From positions 22,400 to 86,399 of the forward strand of contig JAGVYD010000013.1 of assembly GCA_018303405.1 (NCBI GenBank): DNA of 64,000 bases, written 5' to 3'. The notes under the pieces are model-generated. The model made no database searches. It was given only the letters and a program-made list of their open reading frames with translations, and was not told where the DNA came from. This DNA is from Candidatus Woesearchaeota archaeon (GTDB lineage: Archaea > Nanobdellota > Nanobdellia > Woesearchaeales > JABMPP01). Of the stretch, positions 42,819-51,036 are shown in pieces (the first letter of the stretch is position 1; every line of letters starts with the position of its first letter). A program made the position numbers and the translations under genes.

Positions 42819-44981
42819 TTATTCCAGCGGAACCCCGCTCCACAATGTCCAGTCATTGGATGGCGCATATGCCCCGAAAATAAAGTATGGCGGATAGGTC
42901 TGCCCAAAATAGCTGTGCTGGACATCTGTCCACTGCCTGTTCGGGCTGCCCATGCTCACGTGCCCTCCCAATCCTGCGCTGTACACGCTGCTTCCCATGT
43001 ATCGCCATGTCTGCATCAAGCCGTAGAAATCGCCTTCATCAGTTGTTGCTGCAGCGCCTGGCTCAACTGTAATTGGCCCCTTGTAGCCGTGCTTCCTGAA
43101 AATTGCAAGCATTTCCTTGATTGGGGAGGTTCCCTGGCCTGGCGAAAGATGCTCATCCTCGTAGCCAAGGTTATCGGAAAGGTGCACATTGCCCAGCAGG
43201 TCTTTTTTTGCAAATTTTTCAACATAGCCCAGCAGCCATTCCCTGAATTTTTTGTCGTTTTGCTCAGGGCTTAAATTCGGGTCGCGGATATAAAATTTTT
43301 TCCACATGTTAATGTGCCCAGTGTCAATTGTCGCCCTAAGATGCCGCTTGGCAGCCCTCTCAGCCTCTTCCCTGCTTAAGCCTTTGTAATATTCATTGTC
43401 CCTCATCTCTTCAACATATTCTTTTTTCTTCGGGTCCCACACCGTTGTCTTGATTTTCCTGGTTGTAAGCAGGTCAACCATTTTTTTCCTGGAATTTTCT
43501 ATCAGCTGCATGAGCTCTTCAGGATGCCCGCCGTACCTGTCCGGAAAAATATTCTCCATGGTGACAACAACAGGGTTCCTGGTATCTTTTGTCCTTTCCA
43601 GGGCATGGATCCCAGTCTCGGCATAGCCAAGGTAGCCTGCGCTGTGCATCCTTTTCTTTGCAGAAATCATGAACCTCCTTGTTTCCGCAGTGTCTTTTGC
43701 CTGCTCTTCCTGTGCTGTTGACGCCTGGTACTGGTATTCCATGTTATGCCTTGCTTCTTTCAATTCCCTGTCAATAAGCTCAATAGGGTCAATGGTGCCG
43801 GGCTGGATCATCTGGCTGACCCTTGGCAATTCATAGTCCTGCTGCGCAATTTTCCAGAGGTCTTCTTCCTTCATGTGCTTCTTCAATTCAATATATTTTT
43901 TCTTCAATTCCTCAAGCTTGTCAACGGCCTTCCTGTAGCTCTCGAAGCCCCTTGCATACTGGAGCGCCCACCCGCGCGCGTGCCCTTCCTGGGTTTCAAG
44001 CGTTGCGCGAATATAGACTTCTTCCGGATAGACCATCTCCTCATCCCTCAGGTTCCTTCCCCTCTTCCTCTCCTCGAGCCTGTTTCTTTCCTCTGCTTCC
44101 TTTATAAAATCATTAAAGTGCCACATCTCAACATCAAACCTTCCCTTGTCTTCATTGTATTTTGGCAGCCTTCCGTTGACCGGGTCATACGGGTCAATAA
44201 TTCTCCTGCCTTCGTAATCAATGTAATCATCCTTATTGATGCGTGTCCTGTGGCCTTTCTGGTCCACTCCATCATAGTCATGGTCAGCCCTTAGCCAGAC
44301 AGGCCTTGCAACAAGCCTGTCTTTTTGCACAGTGGATATTACCTGCCCGGTCCTGTCATCAATGACCGGGAATTGTGCGTCATCAGGCTCTGTGTAATAT
44401 TTCCTGAACATCAGCCTCCCGTTTTGGTCGCGTGACCATGGCATTTCTGAAATTGGCCTTTCATATTCCCCTGTATGTACAACAACGCTCCCGCCGCCAG
44501 CAGCGTCAGCTGCAAACTCAATTGCCTTTTTCACTTCATCAACAGCCATTTTTTGGTGCGACCATGAGAAATTGCCGTGGCCATCCGCCCCGCTCAGGCC
44601 CATCACCCCGAAACTTGCGTGAGTTGTAAACCTGATGTCATTTGCCCTTCTGATCTCATCAATCGCCCTTCTTTGGTCAGTGCCATACTGTTCAGGAGTC
44701 TGGGCATTTCTTGAGCCTCTTACTGCCCCCGGAAACTGGATTTCAATTGCCTGTGTCCCGGACCTTATTTTTGCCTGTATTCCCGGGACATTTGCCGCGC
44801 TGATTCCCAAAGGCACTGACATGCCAATGTCTTTCACGCCATAGCCAGCAGGAGCCTCGGTGTCAGACTCTGTGTCCAGGTGGGGCATGGGCTCGTTTGG
44901 TATGGAAATCTCATATTCCACATCAGGCTTTTGATGGTAGCCCCTGTCCATTGGAGAATAGTAGTTGTGGTGGAATTCCAT
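42819..44981 (-). CDS. endonuclease-IV-like TIM-barrel protein with large insertion
   Basis: 720 residues. The order of likely metal ligands matches all nine trinuclear-zinc ligands of endonuclease IV: His121 (THAS), His169 (VVVHTGEY), Glu476 (TMENIF), Asp553 and His556 (IDTGHIN), His600 (NVHLSDN), Asp609 and His611 (EDEH), Glu640 (VEPG). The D-x2-H and D-x-H spacings are the same as in the enzyme. Between His169 and Glu476 sits about 300 extra residues, highly charged and partly coiled-coil. It could be an AP endonuclease or a sugar isomerase-like enzyme of the same superfamily. No signal peptide is seen. The function is inferred from motifs only. Confidence 0.78.
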   Translation of the reverse strand: MEFHHNYYSPMDRGYHQKPDVEYEISIPNEPMPHLDTESDTEAPAGYGVKDIGMSVPLGISAANVPGIQAKIRSGTQAIEIQFPGAVRGSRNAQTPEQYGTDQRRAIDEIRRANDIRFTTHASFGVMGLSGADGHGNFSWSHQKMAVDEVKKAIEFAADAAGGGSVVVHTGEYERPISEMPWSRDQNGRLMFRKYYTEPDDAQFPVIDDRTGQVISTVQKDRLVARPVWLRADHDYDGVDQKGHRTRINKDDYIDYEGRRIIDPYDPVNGRLPKYNEDKGRFDVEMWHFNDFIKEAEERNRLEERKRGRNLRDEEMVYPEEVYIRATLETQEGHARGWALQYARGFESYRKAVDKLEELKKKYIELKKHMKEEDLWKIAQQDYELPRVSQMIQPGTIDPIELIDRELKEARHNMEYQYQASTAQEEQAKDTAETRRFMISAKKRMHSAGYLGYAETGIHALERTKDTRNPVVVTMENIFPDRYGGHPEELMQLIENSRKKMVDLLTTRKIKTTVWDPKKKEYVEEMRDNEYYKGLSREEAERAAKRHLRATIDTGHINMWKKFYIRDPNLSPEQNDKKFREWLLGYVEKFAKKDLLGNVHLSDNLGYEDEHLSPGQGTSPIKEMLAIFRKHGYKGPITVEPGAAATTDEGDFYGLMQTWRYMGSSVYSAGLGGHVSMGSPNRQWTDVQHSYFGQTYPPYFIFGAYAPSNDWTLWSGVPLE

Positions 44982-45109
44982 GCTTGCCTCTTTTGATCTG
45001 TCTGGTATTCAGCCCTAATGCCTAAGTGATGCCTGATCCATAATAATGACAGAATAAATATTTTTCTATTATCCTTCTTTCATCAGACTGGCGCAGTCCC
45101 TGTCTCTGC

Positions 45110-45601
45110 CTATAGCCCTGCCCTTTTCTTCATCATATAGATGACGCTTCGTGTCGCAACAAGCTGGTCTGCAACATCCTTGCTCATGTTGGCGTAATCC
45201 ATTTTGGCGACGAGCTCATTTACCCTGTCTTCGACAGCAACCACTGCCTTCTGGAGCTTGTAGCCTTCCATGTTGTCCTGTATTTTTGTGAGGACATTGT
45301 AATCAAGCTGCAATTCATACTTGACAGCGTCCTCATCTGAAGGGCTGGGTATTTCCCTGGACACAACTGCCTCCAGTGATTTTTCATCAGATGCAAAAAG
45401 TTTTGTGATGTCAACTGGCTGGGATTCAGGCAATTCAACATTTTCAACAGCTTTTTGCCGCCTTGTTTCCTCCAGGCTGGATTTCAGCAGCGCTGCAGCT
45501 TCATCCATCTCGCCCTTCTTCTTCAGCTCCAGCGCTTTCAGCCTCTCAATCCTTTCAGCCACGGGCAGCTTCTTTATGTCTTCCAGGTTATCCTCTGCCA
45601 T
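45110..45601 (-). CDS. hypothetical helical protein
   Basis: 163 residues from the ATG at 45601, about 28 nt after GCTATTTATACTC (leaderless), which rejects the in-frame start at 45649. The protein is helical and charged (LPVAERIERLKALELKKKGE), with a second helical half ending in MMKKRAGL. I have no functional assignment. Confidence 0.62.
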   Translation of the reverse strand: MAEDNLEDIKKLPVAERIERLKALELKKKGEMDEAAALLKSSLEETRRQKAVENVELPESQPVDITKLFASDEKSLEAVVSREIPSPSDEDAVKYELQLDYNVLTKIQDNMEGYKLQKAVVAVEDRVNELVAKMDYANMSKDVADQLVATRSVIYMMKKRAGL

Positions 45602-45694
45602 CTCATTAACGCCATAGTTGCCGGAGTATAAATAGCTTTCCGAGAACAAAACACGCCGGTTCCAGGCAAAACTATCAACAAAGAAGCTCTATCC

Positions 45695-47191
45695 TTACCA
45701 TGTCAGCATGTGCTGCGATTTCTTGAAATCCTTGTAGAGATACCACACATTTGTCTTGACTTCGCTTTTGGCTGCTTCCCTCTCTTTTTGAATGACCCAT
45801 TTGTCCACAGTATCCGGCTTATTTGCCTTCGGGTTGCCTTTGAATGAAGTGAATATCTCGGCAAAGCCGCCGAACAGCGCCGTGAAGGGGTTGTCATCCG
45901 CCTTTGGCTTCTTTTTCTTTTTATCCTCTCCTTCTTCAGCCAGCTCCTTGTTATATTTCTTGTCAACATCCTCGCCAGCCTCCTTGAGGTATTTCTTCAG
46001 CTCATCTCCCATCGCAGCCATGGCCGCCCTCAGTGAGCCATCAATCTCGCCGATAAGCTCCATGTCTTCCTCTTCCCTCATCTTGATGTAATTGTCTATT
46101 TCCTTCTGTGTCCATGCATATCCCCTGATGTGCATTTCGCAGTGCCCGACATGGATTGGCCCCCTTTGGTAATCCTGCTGGTAATTCATCTGAGGCTTTG
46201 TCTTGAAATGGAAGCTCACAATCACTGCAGAATAAACATGCTCGTTGATTTTCGGCTCAAGGTCCTGCTTCAGTATCTGGGGGAATTTTTTTGCCAGGAA
46301 TTCCAGCTCAATGACCGAGGTTTCAAATGCGCTGATAATGTCGGGGCTGGTAGACCTGTCTGCCATGTGCAGCCTTTGGAGGTTCTTGAGGTAAGGCTTC
46401 ACCCATGCAATGTACATGTGGATGATGTCATAATGCTGGCGCAGGTATCTTAATGTGAAGACTCTCTTTGTCTGAAGCTCTTTTTCCGTGTGTATTTTCC
46501 ATTCGATATATGTCCTTAATTTTCTTTTCAGCACTTCCTTGACTTTCCTGTTGAAGTCCAGCTTGTCAACAACTTCATCAACTTCAGCCGGCGTTTGCGG
46601 ATGATACTTGAAGAACAGGTCGGGCAGCACAATGAACTGCAATTCCCTTGCCATGCCATAAACAGAAGCCGGGTTCTTGCTTCCCTGCTCAACCAGGTCA
46701 ATCCAAATCCCTTTGAGCGTAATCTCAGCGCTTTCCGCGCCCGGGCCGCTCTTGTGGCTGTCGTGGTAGTAGGCAAGCCTTTCATCCAGAATTCTCAATT
46801 CCCTGACGAGCTGGAAAATTTCCTTGACCATTTTCCCTATTGTCGCAAGGAACTGGCTTACCTTATCTTGCTGGAGCCCAATCCTCTGCCATGCCGCTCC
46901 AAAAAATGCAGAATGCTCTGATGCAGTAAAAATATCCTTAATCTTGTAAATCCATTCTTTTGGGTAGCCCTGGTTGTAATGCACCCAGTCAAGCTGCCAG
47001 AAATATGTTTCTTCTATTGACATCCTGTGGTCTTCAACTTCCACCCAGTAGCTTAAAGCGGGCTTTGGGTAGCCTGTATAGCCCCAAACTTTGGCCCCCT
47101 TCCTGGCGCTTGCCAGTTCAATGTATTCAGGCTCCTTGAATCCATGTTTTTTCAGAAGCTCCAGACTTTCAGTTCCGCCATGCCCAGACAT
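45695..47191 (-). CDS. hypothetical large cytosolic protein
   Basis: 498 residues from the ATG at 47191, preceded by GGGTGG; the in-frame start at 47212 covers that ribosome binding site. The protein is rich in Trp, Tyr and charged residues, mainly helical, with no signal peptide. A Lys-rich segment (about residues 417-426) separates the main body from a short tail ending in SQHMLTW. AAAATATTTATAG near 47254-47266 is the likely promoter. I recognise no domain. Its size and order suggest a conserved structural or regulatory protein. Confidence 0.6.
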   Translation of the reverse strand: MSGHGGTESLELLKKHGFKEPEYIELASARKGAKVWGYTGYPKPALSYWVEVEDHRMSIEETYFWQLDWVHYNQGYPKEWIYKIKDIFTASEHSAFFGAAWQRIGLQQDKVSQFLATIGKMVKEIFQLVRELRILDERLAYYHDSHKSGPGAESAEITLKGIWIDLVEQGSKNPASVYGMARELQFIVLPDLFFKYHPQTPAEVDEVVDKLDFNRKVKEVLKRKLRTYIEWKIHTEKELQTKRVFTLRYLRQHYDIIHMYIAWVKPYLKNLQRLHMADRSTSPDIISAFETSVIELEFLAKKFPQILKQDLEPKINEHVYSAVIVSFHFKTKPQMNYQQDYQRGPIHVGHCEMHIRGYAWTQKEIDNYIKMREEEDMELIGEIDGSLRAAMAAMGDELKKYLKEAGEDVDKKYNKELAEEGEDKKKKKPKADDNPFTALFGGFAEIFTSFKGNPKANKPDTVDKWVIQKEREAAKSEVKTNVWYLYKDFKKSQHMLTW

Positions 47192-47282
47192 TTGTCCACC
47201 CTTTTTCAACAACCTTATAGCATTTCAATTATGTCAAATTACCTGATTAATGGCTATAAATATTTTGTGGTGGGATTTCGGG

Positions 47283-47448
47283 CACCGTTCAAAATGCAAG
47301 TCTTAGCATCAATTTTGCGAGCATTATTAAGTAAACAATTGCCAGCCCAAGGGAATTGCAATGGGAATTGGGCTGCCCAGCAAGGGCAGTTAAATGCGAG
47401 CCGATGCTAAGACCGAGGCTTTGCCGAGATTTTGAACGGTGTCAGGGG
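47283..47448 (+). mobile_element. structured repeat element, copy C (166 bp)
   Basis: Outer stem 47283-47295 with 47429-47441 (13 bp), second stem GTCTTAGCATC/GATGCTAAGAC (47300-47310 with 47403-47413, 11 bp), small hairpin CGA-GGC-TTT-GCC-GAG at 47414-47428, and apical hairpin CAGCCCAA/TTGGGCTG (47343-47350 with 47368-47375) whose loop contains AATTGCAATGGG. GCGAGCATT pairs with AATGCGAGC around tandem G-A mismatches. Flanking 9-mers GATTTCGGG (47274-47282) and GAATTCGGG (47449-47457) differ at one base. It lies just upstream of the promoter of the gene ending at 45695. Confidence 0.82.
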
Positions 47449-47464
47449 GAATTCGGGAAATTAT

Positions 47465-47746
47465 TCAGGCTTTTGGCTTTGGCGCCGGCTTCCTCAGCAG
47501 CACAACAATCCCGCCAACCTGCTCAACCAGCCAGGCATTGCATTTCTCTGCCAGTTCCTCGGCAGCTTTTTTCCTGTCATTGCCGTCCGTGAAAGAATTC
47601 AGCATTTTAATTTTCAGTACCCTGCGTTTTTTCAGCAGCTTGACAATCTCTGCAACGGCACTCTCGGTCAGGCCGTTTTTTCCTATTCGCACTGCAGGAA
47701 CAAGTGCCCTTGCTTCTATCCTTGCTTTTTTAATTTCCGTCTCCAT
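47465..47746 (-). CDS. CRM-domain (YhbY-like) RNA-binding protein
   Basis: 93 residues from the ATG at 47746, just after the nnrD stop; an in-frame ATG at 47767 would overlap nnrD by 17 bp. RIGKNGLTESAVAEIVKLLK and LVEQVGGIVVLLRK are the conserved core and closing strand of the CRM fold, which contains a GxxG-like RNA-binding loop. Bacterial YhbY binds pre-ribosomal particles, so a ribosome-assembly role is likely. It is last in the NFACT-R/nnrD/CRM operon. Confidence 0.88.
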   Translation of the reverse strand: METEIKKARIEARALVPAVRIGKNGLTESAVAEIVKLLKKRRVLKIKMLNSFTDGNDRKKAAEELAEKCNAWLVEQVGGIVVLLRKPAPKPKA

Positions 47747-47750
47747 AAAA

Positions 47751-48695
47751 TCAACCATCATCCTCATCAGGATTCATATCGAGTTCTACTTTCATTTTAG
47801 GAATCTCACCGAGAAAATCGCTCGCAATAAAACCAAAGCCAATCCTGTCTACAAGTCTCTCGCCAATTTTCTTATTAATCCGGCTAGCAAAATGTGCGCT
47901 TTCAAGCAGGCTATAACTCCCAGAAGCAAAACCCCCGCACAATCCAGCGAGAATATCCCCTGTTCCGCCAACAGTCATTCCTGCATTGCCGCCGCTCACA
48001 TAAATTGCCTTGCTTCCAGAATAAATTTCATCCGTCGGTCCTTTCAGCAAAATCACATTACTTCCAATCTTTTTCATAAAATTTTTCTCATTCAGTTTTG
48101 AATTCTTTAGCAATACAGCAAATTCTTTTCTATGCGGGGTCAAAATTGAATTTTCAACACTCTGAAGTTTTATCATTTTCAGAGCGTCCGCATCAATCAC
48201 TTTTCTTATATTCATGGATGCTATTTTCCTGACTACTTTTGCAGTTTCAGGCTTTCTTCCCAGGCCGGGTCCTACAACAAGGACATCTGCTTTCTCTACC
48301 AGCTTTGCAATCGCCCTGAAATGCTTCGGCGCCAGGTATTTTCCAGGCATCTTTGCGGTTATTATGTCAGGCGACATGGCATTGATTGCCCATGCGACTT
48401 TTTCCGGTGCCACTACAGTGACAAGATCATTTCCCTCCCTAAGGATGGCAATTGACATGGCGCAGAGGAAAGCGGCGCCTGTATACTCTTCAGACCCTGC
48501 TATGACAACAACTTTCCCATTCTGCCCTTTTGTGCTGTCAGGCCTTCTTTCTTTCCGCTGCCTGGCCGCGAATCCTGAATTGGCCGCTTTTTTTCTGATG
48601 GCTCCATGCGACGATAATCTTACTTTCTTTCTTTTATCACCCAAAGTGATTTTTTCGGCTTTTTTCGATTTTCCCTTTTTTTTATTTTGCTTCAA
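47751..48695 (-). CDS. nnrD: ADP-dependent NAD(P)H-hydrate dehydratase
   Basis: Repairs hydrated NAD(P)H, a damage product. The C-terminal 260 residues form a YjeF_C/ribokinase-like domain with GKVVVIAGSEEYTGA, VVGPGLGR and the active-site NAGMTVGGTGDILAGL. The frame starts at a TTG (48695) with AGGAGGGTG just upstream and has no internal Met before the domain, so the product carries a Lys/Arg-rich extension of about 55 residues. The epimerase (YjeF_N) partner is not fused and not in the window. It overlaps the NFACT-R gene by 14 bp. Confidence 0.88.
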   Translation of the reverse strand: MKQNKKKGKSKKAEKITLGDKRKKVRLSSHGAIRKKAANSGFAARQRKERRPDSTKGQNGKVVVIAGSEEYTGAAFLCAMSIAILREGNDLVTVVAPEKVAWAINAMSPDIITAKMPGKYLAPKHFRAIAKLVEKADVLVVGPGLGRKPETAKVVRKIASMNIRKVIDADALKMIKLQSVENSILTPHRKEFAVLLKNSKLNEKNFMKKIGSNVILLKGPTDEIYSGSKAIYVSGGNAGMTVGGTGDILAGLCGGFASGSYSLLESAHFASRINKKIGERLVDRIGFGFIASDFLGEIPKMKVELDMNPDEDDG

Positions 48696-49476
48696 ACCTG
48701 CACCCTCCTGAAGGCAAGCGCCTTATGATGTCATCCAGCCTTGCCTGCAGCCCCAATTTTTTTTGGATTGCCTTGGCCATGTCGCTGGATTTCAGGTTTC
48801 CCGGCATGATTGTCACAAATTCCTTGCAATGCGATCCAACAGCTGATTTTGGCCCGCAAACAATCCTGCTCTGCCCATCAACTCCGACTGCCAGCCTAAG
48901 CTCTACGCTCATTATCTCCTTTTTTCCGTAAATCATGAATCCGCCCTTGGGGATATATTCCCCTGACATTGCAGTTTTGCTGACCTGTTCGGGCATGACC
49001 TTGAATACTTCTGCAAACGCAACCCCGAGTTTCCAGGCCCTTGAGAACGAAGCAGTGGCGATTGCGACCTCATCCTCTGTTTTTCCTGTCGGAGTATTGC
49101 CCTCTGTCTTAATAATGAAGAATGGCGAGCCGGCCATCTCCGTGTGGAACACAATGTCACCCTTTGCCATGTGCTTCTTCACCACAATCTCATTTGTTGT
49201 CGCGTCCCTCCCTCCGACGCAGAAAAAGCCTTCGCTGGAGACAAACCACCTGAATTTTTCATACCATTCCTTGCTCTTCTTTTGCCTGGCTGATTTTTCC
49301 ATGGCAATCCGCTCTTTTGTTTTCAGCTCCCCTTTTTTGGCCTTGTCCAGCTCCGACTGCATTTTTTCAATTGCTTCATGGAGCCCTTTCAGTTTTCTCT
49401 TCGCTTTTTTTGCAGCCTCATAATACATTTCAGCATTCTCTTCCACATTTTTGTTTATGTCAAGTTCAATTATCAT
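48682..49476 (-). CDS. stand-alone NFACT-R domain protein (RqcH/NEMF C-terminal half)
   Basis: 264 residues. It begins with IELDINKNVEENAEMYYEAA, the segment that normally sits in the middle of RqcH/NEMF proteins at the start of the coiled coil, and continues through the coiled coil into the NFACT-R (DUF814) domain (FFCVGGRDATTNE, GDIVFHTEMAGSPF). The NFACT-N domain, with the residues needed for CAT-tailing, and the HhH domain are absent. Full-length archaeal homologues are over twice this size. Nothing upstream encodes the missing part. The ATG at 49476 lies at the edge of the target repeat of structured element E. Confidence 0.85.
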   Translation of the reverse strand: MIIELDINKNVEENAEMYYEAAKKAKRKLKGLHEAIEKMQSELDKAKKGELKTKERIAMEKSARQKKSKEWYEKFRWFVSSEGFFCVGGRDATTNEIVVKKHMAKGDIVFHTEMAGSPFFIIKTEGNTPTGKTEDEVAIATASFSRAWKLGVAFAEVFKVMPEQVSKTAMSGEYIPKGGFMIYGKKEIMSVELRLAVGVDGQSRIVCGPKSAVGSHCKEFVTIMPGNLKSSDMAKAIQKKLGLQARLDDIIRRLPSGGCRFEAK

Positions 49477-49484
49477 GGTCAGGA

Positions 49485-49649
49485 GCGCAGTTGAAAATGC
49501 AGGCAGCATCAATATGCGGAGTGCCTTTTTCAGCAAAATGAAATGACGGAGGGGGACGACCCCTGCGGGGATACGGCATTATTCTCACAAATATATAGCA
49601 CGGAGCCCGATGCTGGCCGAGGCGAAGCCGAGATTTTCAACTGCGCACG
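49485..49649 (+). mobile_element. structured repeat element, copy E (165 bp), inserted before the NFACT-R start codon
   Basis: Outer stem 49485-49498 with 49633-49646 (14 bp), second stem CAGCATC/GATGCTG (49504-49510 with 49609-49615), small hairpin CGA-GGC-GAA-GCC-GAG at 49618-49632. GCGGAGTGC pairs with GCACGGAGC around a purine-rich internal loop. The apical part differs from the other copies. Flanking 9-mers TGGTCAGGA (49476-49484) and TAGTCAGGA (49650-49658) differ at one base. Removing the element and one repeat copy brings a TTATAAAAAT element to about 25 nt before the NFACT-R ATG. Confidence 0.82.
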
Positions 49650-49759
49650 TAGTCAGGAACATATTTTTATAATTAATAAAGGTTGTTGTGGCTCTGGCAT
49701 TATTGATGGCCGGGCAAAAATCTTCCAGAAAGATCAGCGCCAATCCGCGCCAAGGCCCA

Positions 49760-50515
49760 CTAATTCATCGATATGCTGCCCATGAAACTGTAGCCCGGCC
49801 TTCCAAACTTTTTGTCAGGGCTCATTGAATGCCCATTAAATGGCTCGTCATCAAATTGGCGATACAAGCCCATAAGCGCTTTCAATTGCCTGTTAATCTG
49901 GCCATTGTGAAACCTGGAAATTTCTGGGCTGCCGTACTTCCTTTCTACCCTTGTCCCGTTGACCAGGTCCGGAATGTATTCAGACAGGTCCCACTCCGAC
50001 CAAAAAATAACCTTTGTGCCGATGCTGTTGTCAGCCAGCCTGACTTTCCTTACGTGCGCATCAAAAAATTCATTATGGAATTCAAGGGAGGAGCGCAGCT
50101 TTTTGGCTTTCATCCTCTCAAAAATATTGTCAAGATAGGCCATTCTGATGGATTCCGCATGGCTTCTGCCGCTTGTCCCTGCAAAGCTGACCTGCTCATG
50201 GTCTGGCAGGGCCTGGTGGGGCGCATGGAGCCTGAGATTGCTGTAAAGGTTCCAGAGGGCCGCATTCACTTCTGTGACATCGAGGTCGCTTGCCCAGCTG
50301 AGGCAATACTCCATCCCCAAAGGGTCTATCTGGATGGAAACAGCCTTTTGTGCACGGCCAGGCAGCCTGAATGCATATTTATCCTCCCTGGTCATCTTGA
50401 ACTGCGGGGATTCACCAAGCGGGATAGGATTTCCATTATCGCGCAAGAGCAGGAATTCGAGCCCTGCATTTTCAGATTTTTCCCTGTCATTGCTTTTACT
50501 TGTATCAGCGGTCAT
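49760..50515 (-). CDS. hypothetical soluble protein
   Basis: 251 residues with a charged N-terminus (MTADTSKSNDREKSE), a middle part with YCLSWASDLDVTEVNAALWN, and a Gly/Ser/Pro-rich end. ATTATTTAATATT lies about 27 nt before the ATG at 50515 (leaderless). I recognise no domain. The 49659-49759 spacer downstream holds the original promoter region of the NFACT-R gene. Confidence 0.55.
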   Translation of the reverse strand: MTADTSKSNDREKSENAGLEFLLLRDNGNPIPLGESPQFKMTREDKYAFRLPGRAQKAVSIQIDPLGMEYCLSWASDLDVTEVNAALWNLYSNLRLHAPHQALPDHEQVSFAGTSGRSHAESIRMAYLDNIFERMKAKKLRSSLEFHNEFFDAHVRKVRLADNSIGTKVIFWSEWDLSEYIPDLVNGTRVERKYGSPEISRFHNGQINRQLKALMGLYRQFDDEPFNGHSMSPDKKFGRPGYSFMGSISMN

Positions 50516-50563
50516 TGAATATCATTCCTGGTTCTAATATTAAATAATGTCCATGAACAATTT

Positions 50564-50926
50564 TCAGCCAAGGTAAGTTGGGGTGCTGTCGCTTTTGACA
50601 TTCTCAAACTTGCCAATGCTCTGCTTGGCCTTTTTCACCGCTTTTTTTAACGCTTTGGGCTGCTCAATTTTTCCAAACTGCTTCTCATAGTTTGCGAGGT
50701 TTTCCTTGAGCGAGGCCAGGAAATTCTTTGCCAGGTGCAGGTCCATCACAACTACATTATGCTTTATCACAATTGGCTGGAACTCATTGTTCCTGACATC
50801 AAATCTTGGCGTGACACTCTTGAAATCCAGTATCAGTTTTGTCGGGTTGTGAATTACTGCCATCTCATCGGCATAAAACACAGGGCCGTTCTCAATATCA
50901 AACTTGACATTCTTTTGCTCTTCCAT
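50564..50926 (-). CDS. DUF3467 family protein
   Basis: 120 residues from the ATG at 50926, preceded by GGGGTGATT; an upstream in-frame start at 50956 would cover it. The core (YADEMAVIHNPTKLILDF, RFDV, then VVVMDLHLAKNFLASLKENL) matches DUF3467, a small conserved family of unknown role. A Lys-rich tail of about 35 residues is added. Confidence 0.82.
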   Translation of the reverse strand: MEEQKNVKFDIENGPVFYADEMAVIHNPTKLILDFKSVTPRFDVRNNEFQPIVIKHNVVVMDLHLAKNFLASLKENLANYEKQFGKIEQPKALKKAVKKAKQSIGKFENVKSDSTPTYLG

Positions 50927-51036
50927 GCAATCACCCCTCCATTCTGGCAAATTCAATTGTGTTTAAAAAGTTAAGCTTCGGCAGAACCGCCATATTTTAG
51001 GCAAAATATAAAAACGCCTGTCCTAACCTAAAGCCT

